In this document: piece by piece, positions 6,917 through 14,096 of the stretch
How the letters are laid out: every line of letters begins with the position of its first letter
How positions within the stretch are numbered: the first letter of the stretch is position 1
Assembly: GCA_035512695.1 (NCBI GenBank)
Contig: DATKDL010000097.1
Span: 1-17,988 of the forward strand
Reading direction: 5' to 3'
DNA: 17,988 nucleotides
Source of the DNA: DATDOR01 sp035512695
GTDB lineage: Bacteria > Chloroflexota > Anaerolineae > Anaerolineales > JABWBV01
The notes under the pieces: generated by a model
The model's database searches: none
What the model was told of the DNA's origin: nothing
What the model saw: only the letters and a program-made list of their open reading frames with translations
Made by a program: the position numbers and the translations under genes

Positions 6917-7921
6917 ATGATCCTGGACCGCCTCGCCCGCGGCCCCGTCCTCGGCGACGGGGGTTATCTGCTCGAGCTCGAGAAGCGCGGCTACGTCCGG
7001 GCCGGACCATTCACCCCGGAAGTCGCCCTCACCCATCCCGATGCCCTCGCCCAACTGCACCGGGAGTTCCTCCTGGCCGGCGCCGAGGTGCTGCAAACGC
7101 TGACCTTCTACGCCAGCGAAGACAAGCTGGCCACTGTCGGGCTCGCCGGCAAGGTCGAGGAGATCAATCGAACCGCCGTCCGGATCGCCAGGGCGGTGGC
7201 TGCCGAAGGAGACGCCCTCATCGCCGGCAATCTCAGCCTGACCTGGGCTTACGACCCCGCCGACCCGGCCTCGCCGGACCGTGTCCGCAAGCTCTTTGAC
7301 GACCAGCTGGCCGTGATGACCGACGAAGGCGTCGATTTCATCATCGCCGAGACCTTCTCCTGGTTGGGGGAAGCCCTGCTCGCCGTCGAACGCATCCGGG
7401 CCGCCGGCTTCGTGTCGATGGTCACGATGAGCTTTGAGGCCGACCCGCACAGCTACGAGGGCGACACCCCGGCCGAATGCGCCCGTAAACTCGCCGATGC
7501 CGGGGCCGAAATCGTCGGGGTCAACTGCCTGCGCAATCCCGAACACACCCTGCCGATCGCCCGGGAGATGCGGTCGGCGACCACGGCCTTCATCGCCACC
7601 CAACCGGCCGCCTACCACACCCCCGCTGACCAGGTCGATTTCACCTCGTTACCCCAATTCCCAACCGGCCTCGACCCGCTCCAGATGAGCCGGCACGAGA
7701 TGGCGGATTACGCCGTCGCCGCCCGCGACCTGGGGGTAAATTTCATCGGCTCCTGCTGCGGCTCGGTGGCGACGCATGTACGCGAAATGGCCATCGCCCT
7801 CGGCAAAAAACAGCCCGACGACCGGCCGTGGCGGGTGGATTACGAAAGGCCGATGTCGGCCTACGAGTACTACGCGGGGAAGAAATCAAAAACAACGTCG
7901 TCAGCAGGCGGAGCCCGCTGA
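6917..7921 (+). CDS. bmt: Betaine-homocysteine S-methyltransferase-like enzyme
   Basis: This is a 334-residue zinc-dependent homocysteine methyltransferase (Pfam S-methyl_trans). It closely resembles animal BHMT by eye: ALEKRGYV-like LEKRGYVRAGP, FYASEDKL, GVNC, AYHTP and LPQFPTGLDP. The zinc cysteines are Cys204 (GVNC) and Cys280/Cys281 (GSCCGS), matching human Cys217/299/300. Asp14 matches the homocysteine-site Asp26. BHMT transfers a methyl group from glycine betaine to homocysteine, giving methionine and dimethylglycine. Two betaine-cage aromatics are changed here (human Trp44 is Phe32, Tyr160 is Thr146), so the methyl donor may differ. The final residues, SKTTSSAGGAR, are encoded by a hairpin. 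There is no clear ribosome site. The next gene, an N-methyl amino acid oxidase, supports a role in methylamine-type metabolism. The family is sure; the donor is not. Confidence 0.85.
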   Translation: MILDRLARGPVLGDGGYLLELEKRGYVRAGPFTPEVALTHPDALAQLHREFLLAGAEVLQTLTFYASEDKLATVGLAGKVEEINRTAVRIARAVAAEGDALIAGNLSLTWAYDPADPASPDRVRKLFDDQLAVMTDEGVDFIIAETFSWLGEALLAVERIRAAGFVSMVTMSFEADPHSYEGDTPAECARKLADAGAEIVGVNCLRNPEHTLPIAREMRSATTAFIATQPAAYHTPADQVDFTSLPQFPTGLDPLQMSRHEMADYAVAARDLGVNFIGSCCGSVATHVREMAIALGKKQPDDRPWRVDYERPMSAYEYYAGKKSKTTSSAGGAR

Positions 7922-7936
7922 CGACGTTGTTTTTGA
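7886..7936. terminator. Perfect 20-bp hairpin spanning the end of the BHMT-like gene
   Basis: Arms 7886-7905 and 7917-7936 pair perfectly over 20 bp with an 11-nt loop. The stem opens with an A-tract and closes with T5GA, like an intrinsic terminator. Unusually, the whole left arm, the loop and the first bases of the right arm are coding: the TGA stop is at 7919-7921. The next gene starts seven bases after the right arm. Confidence 0.75.
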
Positions 7937-7943
7937 CGATCCT

Positions 7944-9107
7944 ATGAAAACGACCTTCGACACCATCGTCCTCGGCCTGGGCGGGATCGGCAGCGGCGCC
8001 CTCTACCACCTCGCCCGCCGCGGCGTCAGCGTCCTGGGGATCGAACAATTCGAACTCGGACACACGCGCGGCGCCTCGCAGGACCACTCCCGCATCATCC
8101 GCCTTTCTTACCACACCCCGGCCTACGTCGAACTCGCCCGGGAAGCTTACACTGCCTGGACCAACCTGGAAACAGCCGCCGGTGAGGCATTGATCCTTCG
8201 AACCGGCGGGCTGGACCTCTTCCCCCCGAACGGCGCCATCCCGATGGACGACTACACGGGCAGCATGCGCGCCGCCGATGTCGAATTCGACACCCTCAGC
8301 GCCCGGGATGTCATGCAGCGCTGGCCGCAGTTCAACTTGAAGCCGGACGTTATCGCCCTGTTCCAAAAAGAATCCGGGATCGCTCCGGCCGTAAAATGCA
8401 GCGCCGCCCACCTCCGCATGGCACGCGCACACGGCGCCGCCGTCATCAAGAACGCCCCGGTCTCCGGTCTCCGGTCCTCGGGTCCGGATATCGAAGTCGA
8501 AGCCGGCGGCGCTCGCTACACCTGCCGGAGCCTCGTCATCACCGCCGGGGCCTGGACCAACGACGTCCTGGCCCATTTTGGCCGCCGCCTGCCGCTCGAG
8601 GTCACCCAGGAGCAGGTCACTTATTATGCCAGCCCCAATCCCGGAGATTATGCACCGGGCCGCTTTCCGATCTGGATCTGGATGGACGAACCCTGCTTCT
8701 ACGGCTTCCCGGTCTACGGCGAAGCGGGGCCAAAAGTCGCCCAGGATGTCGGCGGAAGGGTGGTCACAGCCGAGACGCGGACCTTTGAACCCAACCCGGA
8801 TACCACGCGGCGCACGGAAGACTTTCTGCGGGAGGTCCTTCCCGGCATTCCCGGCCCCCAAATTTACACGAAGACCTGCCTGTATACCTTGACGCCCGAC
8901 CGCGATTTCATCCTCGACCGGCTCCCCGGCCATCCGAACGTTTTCGTCACGGTCGGCGCCGGGCACGCCTTCAAGTTCGCATCCGTGCTCGGGCGAATCC
9001 TGAGCGATCTCGTCATCGACGGCCGTTCGGAAAGCGATATCAATGCATTCCGTTTTGACCGCTCGATATTGCAGACGGAAAATCCCCCGAGGTCGTATAT
9101 GATCTAG
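7944..9107 (+). CDS. Sarcosine / N-methyl amino acid oxidase (MSOX/SolA family)
   Basis: This 387-residue flavoprotein of the DAO superfamily is predicted to oxidise a secondary or tertiary N-methyl amino acid with O2, releasing formaldehyde and H2O2. It has an N-terminal FAD dinucleotide fold (GLGGIGSGALYHLARRG, residues about 8-24, then IEQF). Cys312 in TCLYTLTPD corresponds to the covalent-flavin Cys315 of monomeric sarcosine oxidase. Lys264 corresponds to the oxygen-activating Lys265. The usual substrate-side His269 is Asp268 here, so the substrate may not be plain sarcosine. The C-terminal block GAGHAFKFASVLG is typical of the family. The ATG at 7944 is chosen because it precedes the FAD fold and follows the hairpin; upstream in-frame codons overlap the previous gene. 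No Shine-Dalgarno is visible. Next to a BHMT-like gene it could demethylate dimethylglycine or sarcosine. Confidence 0.85.
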   Translation: MKTTFDTIVLGLGGIGSGALYHLARRGVSVLGIEQFELGHTRGASQDHSRIIRLSYHTPAYVELAREAYTAWTNLETAAGEALILRTGGLDLFPPNGAIPMDDYTGSMRAADVEFDTLSARDVMQRWPQFNLKPDVIALFQKESGIAPAVKCSAAHLRMARAHGAAVIKNAPVSGLRSSGPDIEVEAGGARYTCRSLVITAGAWTNDVLAHFGRRLPLEVTQEQVTYYASPNPGDYAPGRFPIWIWMDEPCFYGFPVYGEAGPKVAQDVGGRVVTAETRTFEPNPDTTRRTEDFLREVLPGIPGPQIYTKTCLYTLTPDRDFILDRLPGHPNVFVTVGAGHAFKFASVLGRILSDLVIDGRSESDINAFRFDRSILQTENPPRSYMI

Positions 9108-9123
9108 AACCGATCCAAAAAAT

Positions 9124-9186
9124 GAGGTGCCGAATGCCAGGGGTGCGCCTGCAAAGCTGCCGCAACCCTGGGATTCGGCCAACCTC
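9124..9186 (+). other. Structured leader candidate upstream of the binding-protein gene
   Basis: The 216-base gap 9108-9323 contains an 18-bp stem. GAGGT, GCCGAAT and CCAGGG (9124-9142) pair with CCCTGG, ATTCGGC and ACCTC (9166-9186), with one mismatch, one 2-nt bulge and a 23-nt loop. ACCTC (9182-9186) can instead pair with AGGAGGT at 9203-9209, so two folds compete. It matches no riboswitch class I recognise and has no U-tract. It may be a regulatory leader or a weak terminator. Confidence 0.35.
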
Positions 9187-9323
9187 AGAAATCCAGGTTT
9201 TCAGGAGGTGTTCCAGCCGTCAACTCGTTCCAGATATCCAATTCCAAAAACCGGATCGTGCCATGCCGGGCGCGTCCCGGCCACAACACAGATGGTCGTC
9301 TCACTTGCGACCGGGAGATAGAA

Positions 9324-11000
9324 ATGACCCTTCGAAAACTACTGCCCCTCTTTTTGACCTTAATCCTGCTGTCCGCCTGCGCAACGCCGGATTCCCCCGA
9401 AGCAACGGATGCATCCCCGCAGGCCACGGAAGACGCCGGACCGGTGGTCCTGCGCGCCGGCTGGGCCGGCAGCCCGGACACCCTCAACCCGGGTACCGCC
9501 GTCCTCGCCGAGGCCTACACGGCCTTCGAGCTGGTCTACGACTCGATGTACCAGCTCAACCTCGACGGCACCTACTCGCTCGAGCTGGCCGAGAGCGTCG
9601 ACGTCTCGGACGACGGGACCGTCTGGACCTTCACGATCCGCGACGGTTTCACCTGGCACGACGGCCAGCCTCTCACGGCGAACGATGTCGCCTTCTCGTA
9701 CAACTTCTACCAGGCGAACCTGGATTTCCCGTTCCTGCCGGTCTACACCGACTATTTCGCCGCCGTGGAGGCGCCCGACCACTCGACCGTCGTCATCACC
9801 CTCAGCGAGGCGATCCCGAACATGGAAAGCCAGCTCATCTTCCTGTACGTACTCCCGGAGCACATCTGGAGCGCCATCGACAGCCCGGCCGAATACGAGA
9901 ACCTGGACATGATCGGCAGCGGCCCGTTCCGCCTGGCCGAGTACGCCCCGGATGAGTTCATCCACTTCGAAGCCACCCACATGCACCCGGTCTACCAACC
10001 GAATATCGATGAGGCCATCTTCCAGACCTTCAGCAACCAGGACGCCCTCGTCCAGGCGCTCCGGACCGGCCAGGTCGATATGATCACCGAGATGCCCAAC
10101 ACGGCCGTGGCCGGGCTGACGGCGGAAAGCAATATCGAGGTCGTGACCGGGCCGCCGTTCTACCCGTCGGTCGCTGATATCATCTTCAACGTGACCGAAC
10201 CGGAGAACTGCCCACCCGAAGACGGGATTTGCTCCGGGCACCCGGCGCTGCTCGACCGGCAGGTCCGCCTGGCCCTGGCCCATGCCACCAACAAACAGCA
10301 CCTGATCGACGTCGTCCTGCTCGGGCTCGGCGATCCCGGTCTGACCCTGATCCCCAACGGGCTCGGTCCGTTCTACAACGACTCGCTCGAAGACTACGCC
10401 TTCAACGTTTCCCTGGCCAACTCGATCCTGGAAGACGCCGGCTACGTCGATGCGGACGACGACGGCGTCCGGGACATGCCCGATGGGAGCCGATCGCTGA
10501 CCTTCCGGATGAACTACCCCGACGACAGCACAACCGCCCCGCGCATGAGCGAATTGCTCAAGGAAATGTGGGCCGCGGTCGGGGTCCTCGTCGAGATCCA
10601 ACCGCTGGACGCGGACGCGCTGACCTCCGTCTGCTGCCCGACCTTCGACTTCGATGTCATCCTGTGGGGCTGGGGCTCGGATCCCGATCCGGGTTTCCTG
10701 CTCTCGGTCATGACCACCGGCGAAATCCCGACCGGGAACAGCGAGACAGGGTACTCGAACCCGACCTATGACGACCTCTACGTCCAGCAGCAGACCGAGC
10801 TGGACATGGACGCCCGGATCGCCCTGGTCTGGGAGATGCAGCGTATCGTCTTCGAGGACGTCGTCTACATCATCCCGTTCTACGAAGAAACCGTCCAGGC
10901 CTACCGTACCGACCGCTTCACCAACTGGCCCGTCACCGAAGGCGGCAAGCTGGCGTTGGAAGATATCACGTCGCTGATCGTCATCGAGCCCGTCCCGTAA
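9324..11000 (+). CDS. Peptide/dipeptide ABC transporter substrate-binding lipoprotein
   Basis: This is a 558-residue SBP_bac_5 (DppA/OppA-type) extracytoplasmic receptor that captures peptides or similar solutes for the ABC importer encoded next. Residues 1-19 are a lipoprotein signal (MTLRK, hydrophobic stretch, lipobox LSAC with lipidated Cys19), followed by a Ser/Thr/Glu-rich linker to about residue 38. Family signatures are TLNPG, DGQPLTANDVAFSY and a two-lobed domain running to the C-terminus (for example WGWGSDPDPGF). The start at 9324 is set by GGGAG about eight bases upstream and by the signal peptide; an ATG at 9258 would prepend 22 non-signal residues. It follows a structured leader, which may control the transporter. 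The substrate is unknown; linked genes suggest peptides or N-methylated amines. Confidence 0.92.
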   Translation: MTLRKLLPLFLTLILLSACATPDSPEATDASPQATEDAGPVVLRAGWAGSPDTLNPGTAVLAEAYTAFELVYDSMYQLNLDGTYSLELAESVDVSDDGTVWTFTIRDGFTWHDGQPLTANDVAFSYNFYQANLDFPFLPVYTDYFAAVEAPDHSTVVITLSEAIPNMESQLIFLYVLPEHIWSAIDSPAEYENLDMIGSGPFRLAEYAPDEFIHFEATHMHPVYQPNIDEAIFQTFSNQDALVQALRTGQVDMITEMPNTAVAGLTAESNIEVVTGPPFYPSVADIIFNVTEPENCPPEDGICSGHPALLDRQVRLALAHATNKQHLIDVVLLGLGDPGLTLIPNGLGPFYNDSLEDYAFNVSLANSILEDAGYVDADDDGVRDMPDGSRSLTFRMNYPDDSTTAPRMSELLKEMWAAVGVLVEIQPLDADALTSVCCPTFDFDVILWGWGSDPDPGFLLSVMTTGEIPTGNSETGYSNPTYDDLYVQQQTELDMDARIALVWEMQRIVFEDVVYIIPFYEETVQAYRTDRFTNWPVTEGGKLALEDITSLIVIEPVP

Positions 11001-11006
11001 GAAAGT

Positions 11007-11057
11007 CGGCAAAAAGGTGTTCCGGCGGGCTACGCCCGCCGGAACACCTTTTTGCCG
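11007..11057. terminator. Perfect 24-bp hairpin between binding protein and permease
   Basis: Arms 11007-11030 and 11034-11057 pair perfectly over 24 bp around a 3-nt loop (TAC). A5 and T5 tracts lie inside the stem. The hairpin starts seven bases after the binding-protein stop and ends ten bases before the permease ATG. In that position it would reduce transporter expression relative to the binding protein, a known strategy in ABC operons, or shield the upstream mRNA from 3' decay. Confidence 0.8.
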
Positions 11058-11067
11058 CAAATTTTCC

Positions 11068-12096
11068 ATGCGCCTCCGCTACCTCCTCCGAAAGCTGACC
11101 TGGTCCGCCTTCACGATCCTGTTCGTCATCGTGCTGAACTTCTTCCTGTTCCGGGTACTGCCCGGGGATCCGGCGCGGGCAGGGATCCGGGATCCCCGGA
11201 TGACGGTCGAGGGGATCGAGGCGATCCGGGTCCGGTTCGGGCTCGATAAACCGGTGATCAACTGCTTCGAGTCGCTCAACCCGGTCCGGGCCGGGGACTG
11301 TTTCATCAACCCGTTCGAGACCCAGTTCATCATCTATATCGGCAACCTGCTGCGCGGTGAGCTGGGGATCAGCTTTCATTCGAACCGCCCGGTGACGGAG
11401 CTCCTCGTCGCCCGGCTCTGGAACACGATCCTCCTGATCGGCGCCGGGCAGATCCTGGCGATCGTACTCGGTATGGCGCTCGGGATCATCGCCGCATACC
11501 GGGCGCGCTCTGCCATCGATTATTCGGCGCTCCTGGGCAGCCTGCTGGCCTGGAGCCTGCCGACCTTCTGGCTGGGGATCATCCTGCTTTTTATCGGTAC
11601 CAGCAATTTCGACCTGCCGATCGGCGGCAAGGCCACCGCAGGCGGACGCTTTGCGTCGGTCTGGGAGGAGTGGGCCGATGTCGGCCGCCACATGCTGCTC
11701 CCGACCCTGACCTATACCATCGTCTTCATGGGCGAGTACATGCTGATCATGCGCTCCGCCCTGCTGGAGGTGCTGTCGGAGGATTACATCCTGACCGCGC
11801 GCGCCAAAGGTCTGCGCACCTTCCAAATCCTGAAAGACCACGCCCTTCGAAACGCCATGCTCCCGATGGTGACCCTGATCGCCATCAACCTTGGTTTCAC
11901 CGTCGCAGGCGCGATCCAGATCGAGAGCGTCTTCTCCTGGCCCGGCCTAGGCGGCGCCATCTTCGAAGCCGTCGGCCGGCGCGATTTTCCCGTCCTCCAG
12001 GGCGCCTTCCTCCTGATCGCCGTCAGCGTCATCCTCGCCAACCTGATCGCGGACCTGACGTATACCTATTTGGACCCGCGGGTCCACACAGGTTGA
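11068..12096 (+). CDS. ABC transporter permease, DppB/OppB type
   Basis: This is a 342-residue inner-membrane permease (BPD_transp_1) that forms half of the translocation channel of the peptide-type importer. The N-terminus RYLLRKLTWSAFTILFVIVLNFFLFRVLPGDPAR is typical of DppB; about six membrane segments follow. The EAA coupling loop is seen near residues 240-260 (MRSALLEVLSEDYILTARAKGL), and SVFSWPGLGG near the C-terminus is a strong family mark. The ATG at 11068 is chosen because the residues before it would be encoded by the hairpin. No Shine-Dalgarno is visible upstream. It lies 67 bases after the binding protein and 72 before the permease-ATPase fusion, all in one direction. The final codon and stop overlap the next palindrome. 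Confidence 0.92.
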   Translation: MRLRYLLRKLTWSAFTILFVIVLNFFLFRVLPGDPARAGIRDPRMTVEGIEAIRVRFGLDKPVINCFESLNPVRAGDCFINPFETQFIIYIGNLLRGELGISFHSNRPVTELLVARLWNTILLIGAGQILAIVLGMALGIIAAYRARSAIDYSALLGSLLAWSLPTFWLGIILLFIGTSNFDLPIGGKATAGGRFASVWEEWADVGRHMLLPTLTYTIVFMGEYMLIMRSALLEVLSEDYILTARAKGLRTFQILKDHALRNAMLPMVTLIAINLGFTVAGAIQIESVFSWPGLGGAIFEAVGRRDFPVLQGAFLLIAVSVILANLIADLTYTYLDPRVHTG

Positions 12097-12151
12097 AAAA
12101 AGGGCCGGTGGGCGGGCCGTGTAACCGGCCGCCCACCGGCCCTTTTTTCAA
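12093..12151. terminator. Perfect 23-bp hairpin between the two permease genes
   Basis: Arms 12093-12115 and 12129-12151 pair perfectly over 23 bp, with A6 opening and T6 closing the stem and a 13-nt loop. The permease stop TGA (12094-12096) lies inside the left arm. It looks like a strong bidirectional terminator, yet it sits within a run of genes needed for one transporter. Confidence 0.8.
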
Positions 12152-12168
12152 CGAACCTGACCTACCTG

Positions 12169-14049
12169 GTGCAACAGACCTCTCTCTCCACCTTTCGCCG
12201 CAGCCGGATGGGCATGGTCGGCCTGGTCATGCTGATCACCGCCATACTGGCCGCCGTTTTCGCGCCCCGGATCGCCCCCTACAACCCGTCCGAACCGGTG
12301 CGCGTGACGGTCGCAGATATTTACGCCAGGCCGTCCGCCGCGCACCTCCTGGGCACCGACGATGCGGGGAAGGATGTCCTGTCGAATTTCATCTTCGGGA
12401 CACGAGTCTCGCTGATCGTCGGGTTCTTTGCATCCTTTATATCGATCGTGATCGGCGGCGTGTTGGGGGTCGTTGCCGGGTTTTACGGCGGGCGGGTCGA
12501 GAACACGCTGATGCGGTTCACCGATATCATGCTCGTGATCCCGGACCTGCCGCTGATCGTCGTGATCATCGCGCTGACCCGGCCGTCCATCTGGAACATC
12601 ATCCTGGTCATCGGCCTGCTCGGCTGGACGACGACCGCCCGGCTGATCCGCTCGCAGACCCTGGCGGTCAAGTCGCGCAAATTCGTCCTGCGGGCGAAAG
12701 CGATCGGGGCCGGCAACCTCCACATCATCCGCAGGCACATCCTCCCGATGGTCACGCCGCTGCTGGTGGTCAACACCGTGCTGGTGATTTCGCTGGCGAT
12801 CCTGAACGAAAGCACGCTCAGCTTCCTCGGGCTGGGCGACCCGACCACGCTGAGCTGGGGGCAGATGCTCAATTTCGCTTTCAGCCGCGGCGCGATGTCC
12901 GCCGGGGCGTGGTGGGTGCTGGTGACCCCAGGCTTTGGGATCGTCTGGGTCGTCCTGTCTCTGACCCTGGTCGGCCAGGGGTTGGAACAGGTGCTGAACC
13001 CCCGCCTTGAGACGCACCACCTGGTCCCCAGCCCGCCGGTTGCCGGGCCGGGGCAGGCGCAGCTGCGGGAACCCGGTTTGCTTGCGGTCGAAAACCTGTC
13101 CATTGATTACCTGGTTCCCGGAGGCGCACCCGCGCACGCCGTGGAAAACGTCAGCTTCCGGCTGCGCGAGGGCGAACTGCTCGGCCTGGTCGGGGAAAGC
13201 GGGTGCGGGAAAACGACCCTGATGATGGCCCTGATGCGCCTCCTGCCGGCAGCGGGCCGGATCACCGGCGGGCGGATCCTGTTCGATGGGATCGACCTGG
13301 CAGCCGCGACCGAAGCCCAGATGAACGCCGTGCGCTGGAAAGGGATTTCGATGGTCTTCCAGGGCGCCATGAACGCCCTGAACCCGGTCCGCACCGTCGG
13401 CGACCAGATCGCCGAGGCGATCAAACAGCACCTGGATATCCAGGAAAAGGGGCGCCTCGACGCCCGCGTGGCGGAGCTGCTGGAGCTGGTCGGGATCAGT
13501 CCGGATCGCGCTTCCCACTATCCGCACCAGTATTCCGGCGGGATGCGCCAGCGGGCGATGATCGCCATGGCCCTGGCCTGCGGCCCGCAGGTCGTCATCG
13601 CCGATGAACCGACCACGGCGCTCGATGTCATGATCCAGGCCCAGATCCTCGAACTGCTGGCGAACCTTCGAAACCGGCTTGGGCTGGCAATTATCTTCGT
13701 GACGCACGACCTCGGCGTGGTCGCCGAGATCTGTGATACGGTCCTGGTCATGTACGGCGGCGTGACGGCGGAATACGCCCGGGTGGATACGATTTATAAC
13801 AACCCGCGGCACCCGTATACCCAGGAACTGCTCAAGGCCTTCCCGGACCTCTCCCGGCCGGGCGCCCGGTTGGCGGCGATCCCGGGGTACCCGCCGCGGC
13901 CGACCGCCCTGCCCCCGGGTTGCCGCTTCGCCCCGCGCTGCCCGCAGGTCTTCGACCGCTGCAACGTCGAGCAACCGGCGCTGCACCGCATCGGGCCGGA
14001 TGGGCACGTGGCGAGCTGTCACCTGGTGGAAGAAGGGCCGAAACGATAG
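12169..14049 (+). CDS. Fused ABC permease (DppC type) and ATPase (DppD type)
   Basis: This single 626-residue protein joins two transporter parts. Residues 1-285 are a DppC-like permease: TFRRSRMGMVGLV, AVFAPRIAPYNPSEP, GTDDAGKDVLS, an EAA loop near 180-200 (KFVLRAKAIGAG) and SFLGLGDPTTLSWG. A linker of about 20 residues leads to a DppD-like ATPase from about residue 305. This carries Walker A GESGCGKTT (342-350), signature YSGGMRQR (from 455), Walker B VVIADEPTTALD (from 475), the H-loop VTHDLG and the C-terminal oligo_HPY cysteine motif GCRFAPRCPQVFDRC. Permease-ATPase fusions are known in some bacterial peptide transporters. The start is GTG at 12169, the first usable start in the frame; no ribosome site is visible. 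There is no frameshift or internal stop at the junction, so the fusion looks genuine. Confidence 0.9.
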   Translation: MQQTSLSTFRRSRMGMVGLVMLITAILAAVFAPRIAPYNPSEPVRVTVADIYARPSAAHLLGTDDAGKDVLSNFIFGTRVSLIVGFFASFISIVIGGVLGVVAGFYGGRVENTLMRFTDIMLVIPDLPLIVVIIALTRPSIWNIILVIGLLGWTTTARLIRSQTLAVKSRKFVLRAKAIGAGNLHIIRRHILPMVTPLLVVNTVLVISLAILNESTLSFLGLGDPTTLSWGQMLNFAFSRGAMSAGAWWVLVTPGFGIVWVVLSLTLVGQGLEQVLNPRLETHHLVPSPPVAGPGQAQLREPGLLAVENLSIDYLVPGGAPAHAVENVSFRLREGELLGLVGESGCGKTTLMMALMRLLPAAGRITGGRILFDGIDLAAATEAQMNAVRWKGISMVFQGAMNALNPVRTVGDQIAEAIKQHLDIQEKGRLDARVAELLELVGISPDRASHYPHQYSGGMRQRAMIAMALACGPQVVIADEPTTALDVMIQAQILELLANLRNRLGLAIIFVTHDLGVVAEICDTVLVMYGGVTAEYARVDTIYNNPRHPYTQELLKAFPDLSRPGARLAAIPGYPPRPTALPPGCRFAPRCPQVFDRCNVEQPALHRIGPDGHVASCHLVEEGPKR

Positions 14050-14089
14050 CGGTGGGCCGATTTCACCGGCCCACCGCTATCGTTTCGGC
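14037..14089. repeat. Perfect 23-bp palindrome containing the fusion gene's stop codon
   Basis: Arms 14037-14059 and 14067-14089 pair perfectly over 23 bp with a 7-nt loop. The left arm carries the last three sense codons and the TAG stop (14047-14049). There is no U-tract after the right arm, only TTTCGGC, so it is a poorer terminator than its siblings. The next ATG is seven bases after it. Confidence 0.75.
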
Positions 14090-14096
14090 AAATCAT

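Noticed and set aside
9143..9180. c-di-GMP-I or cobalamin riboswitch, suggested by GCAAAGC and GCCGCAA
   Set aside because: The other conserved elements of both classes are missing and the stem arrangement does not fit.
9360..11069. 569-codon minus-strand frame opposite the binding protein
   Set aside because: It is a shadow of the binding-protein codon pattern, with no domain or ribosome site.
12148..14022. Long open frame on the minus strand opposite the permease-ATPase fusion
   Set aside because: It is antisense to a gene with complete Walker and permease motifs; its translation is Asp/Arg/Gln-rich without a recognisable domain.
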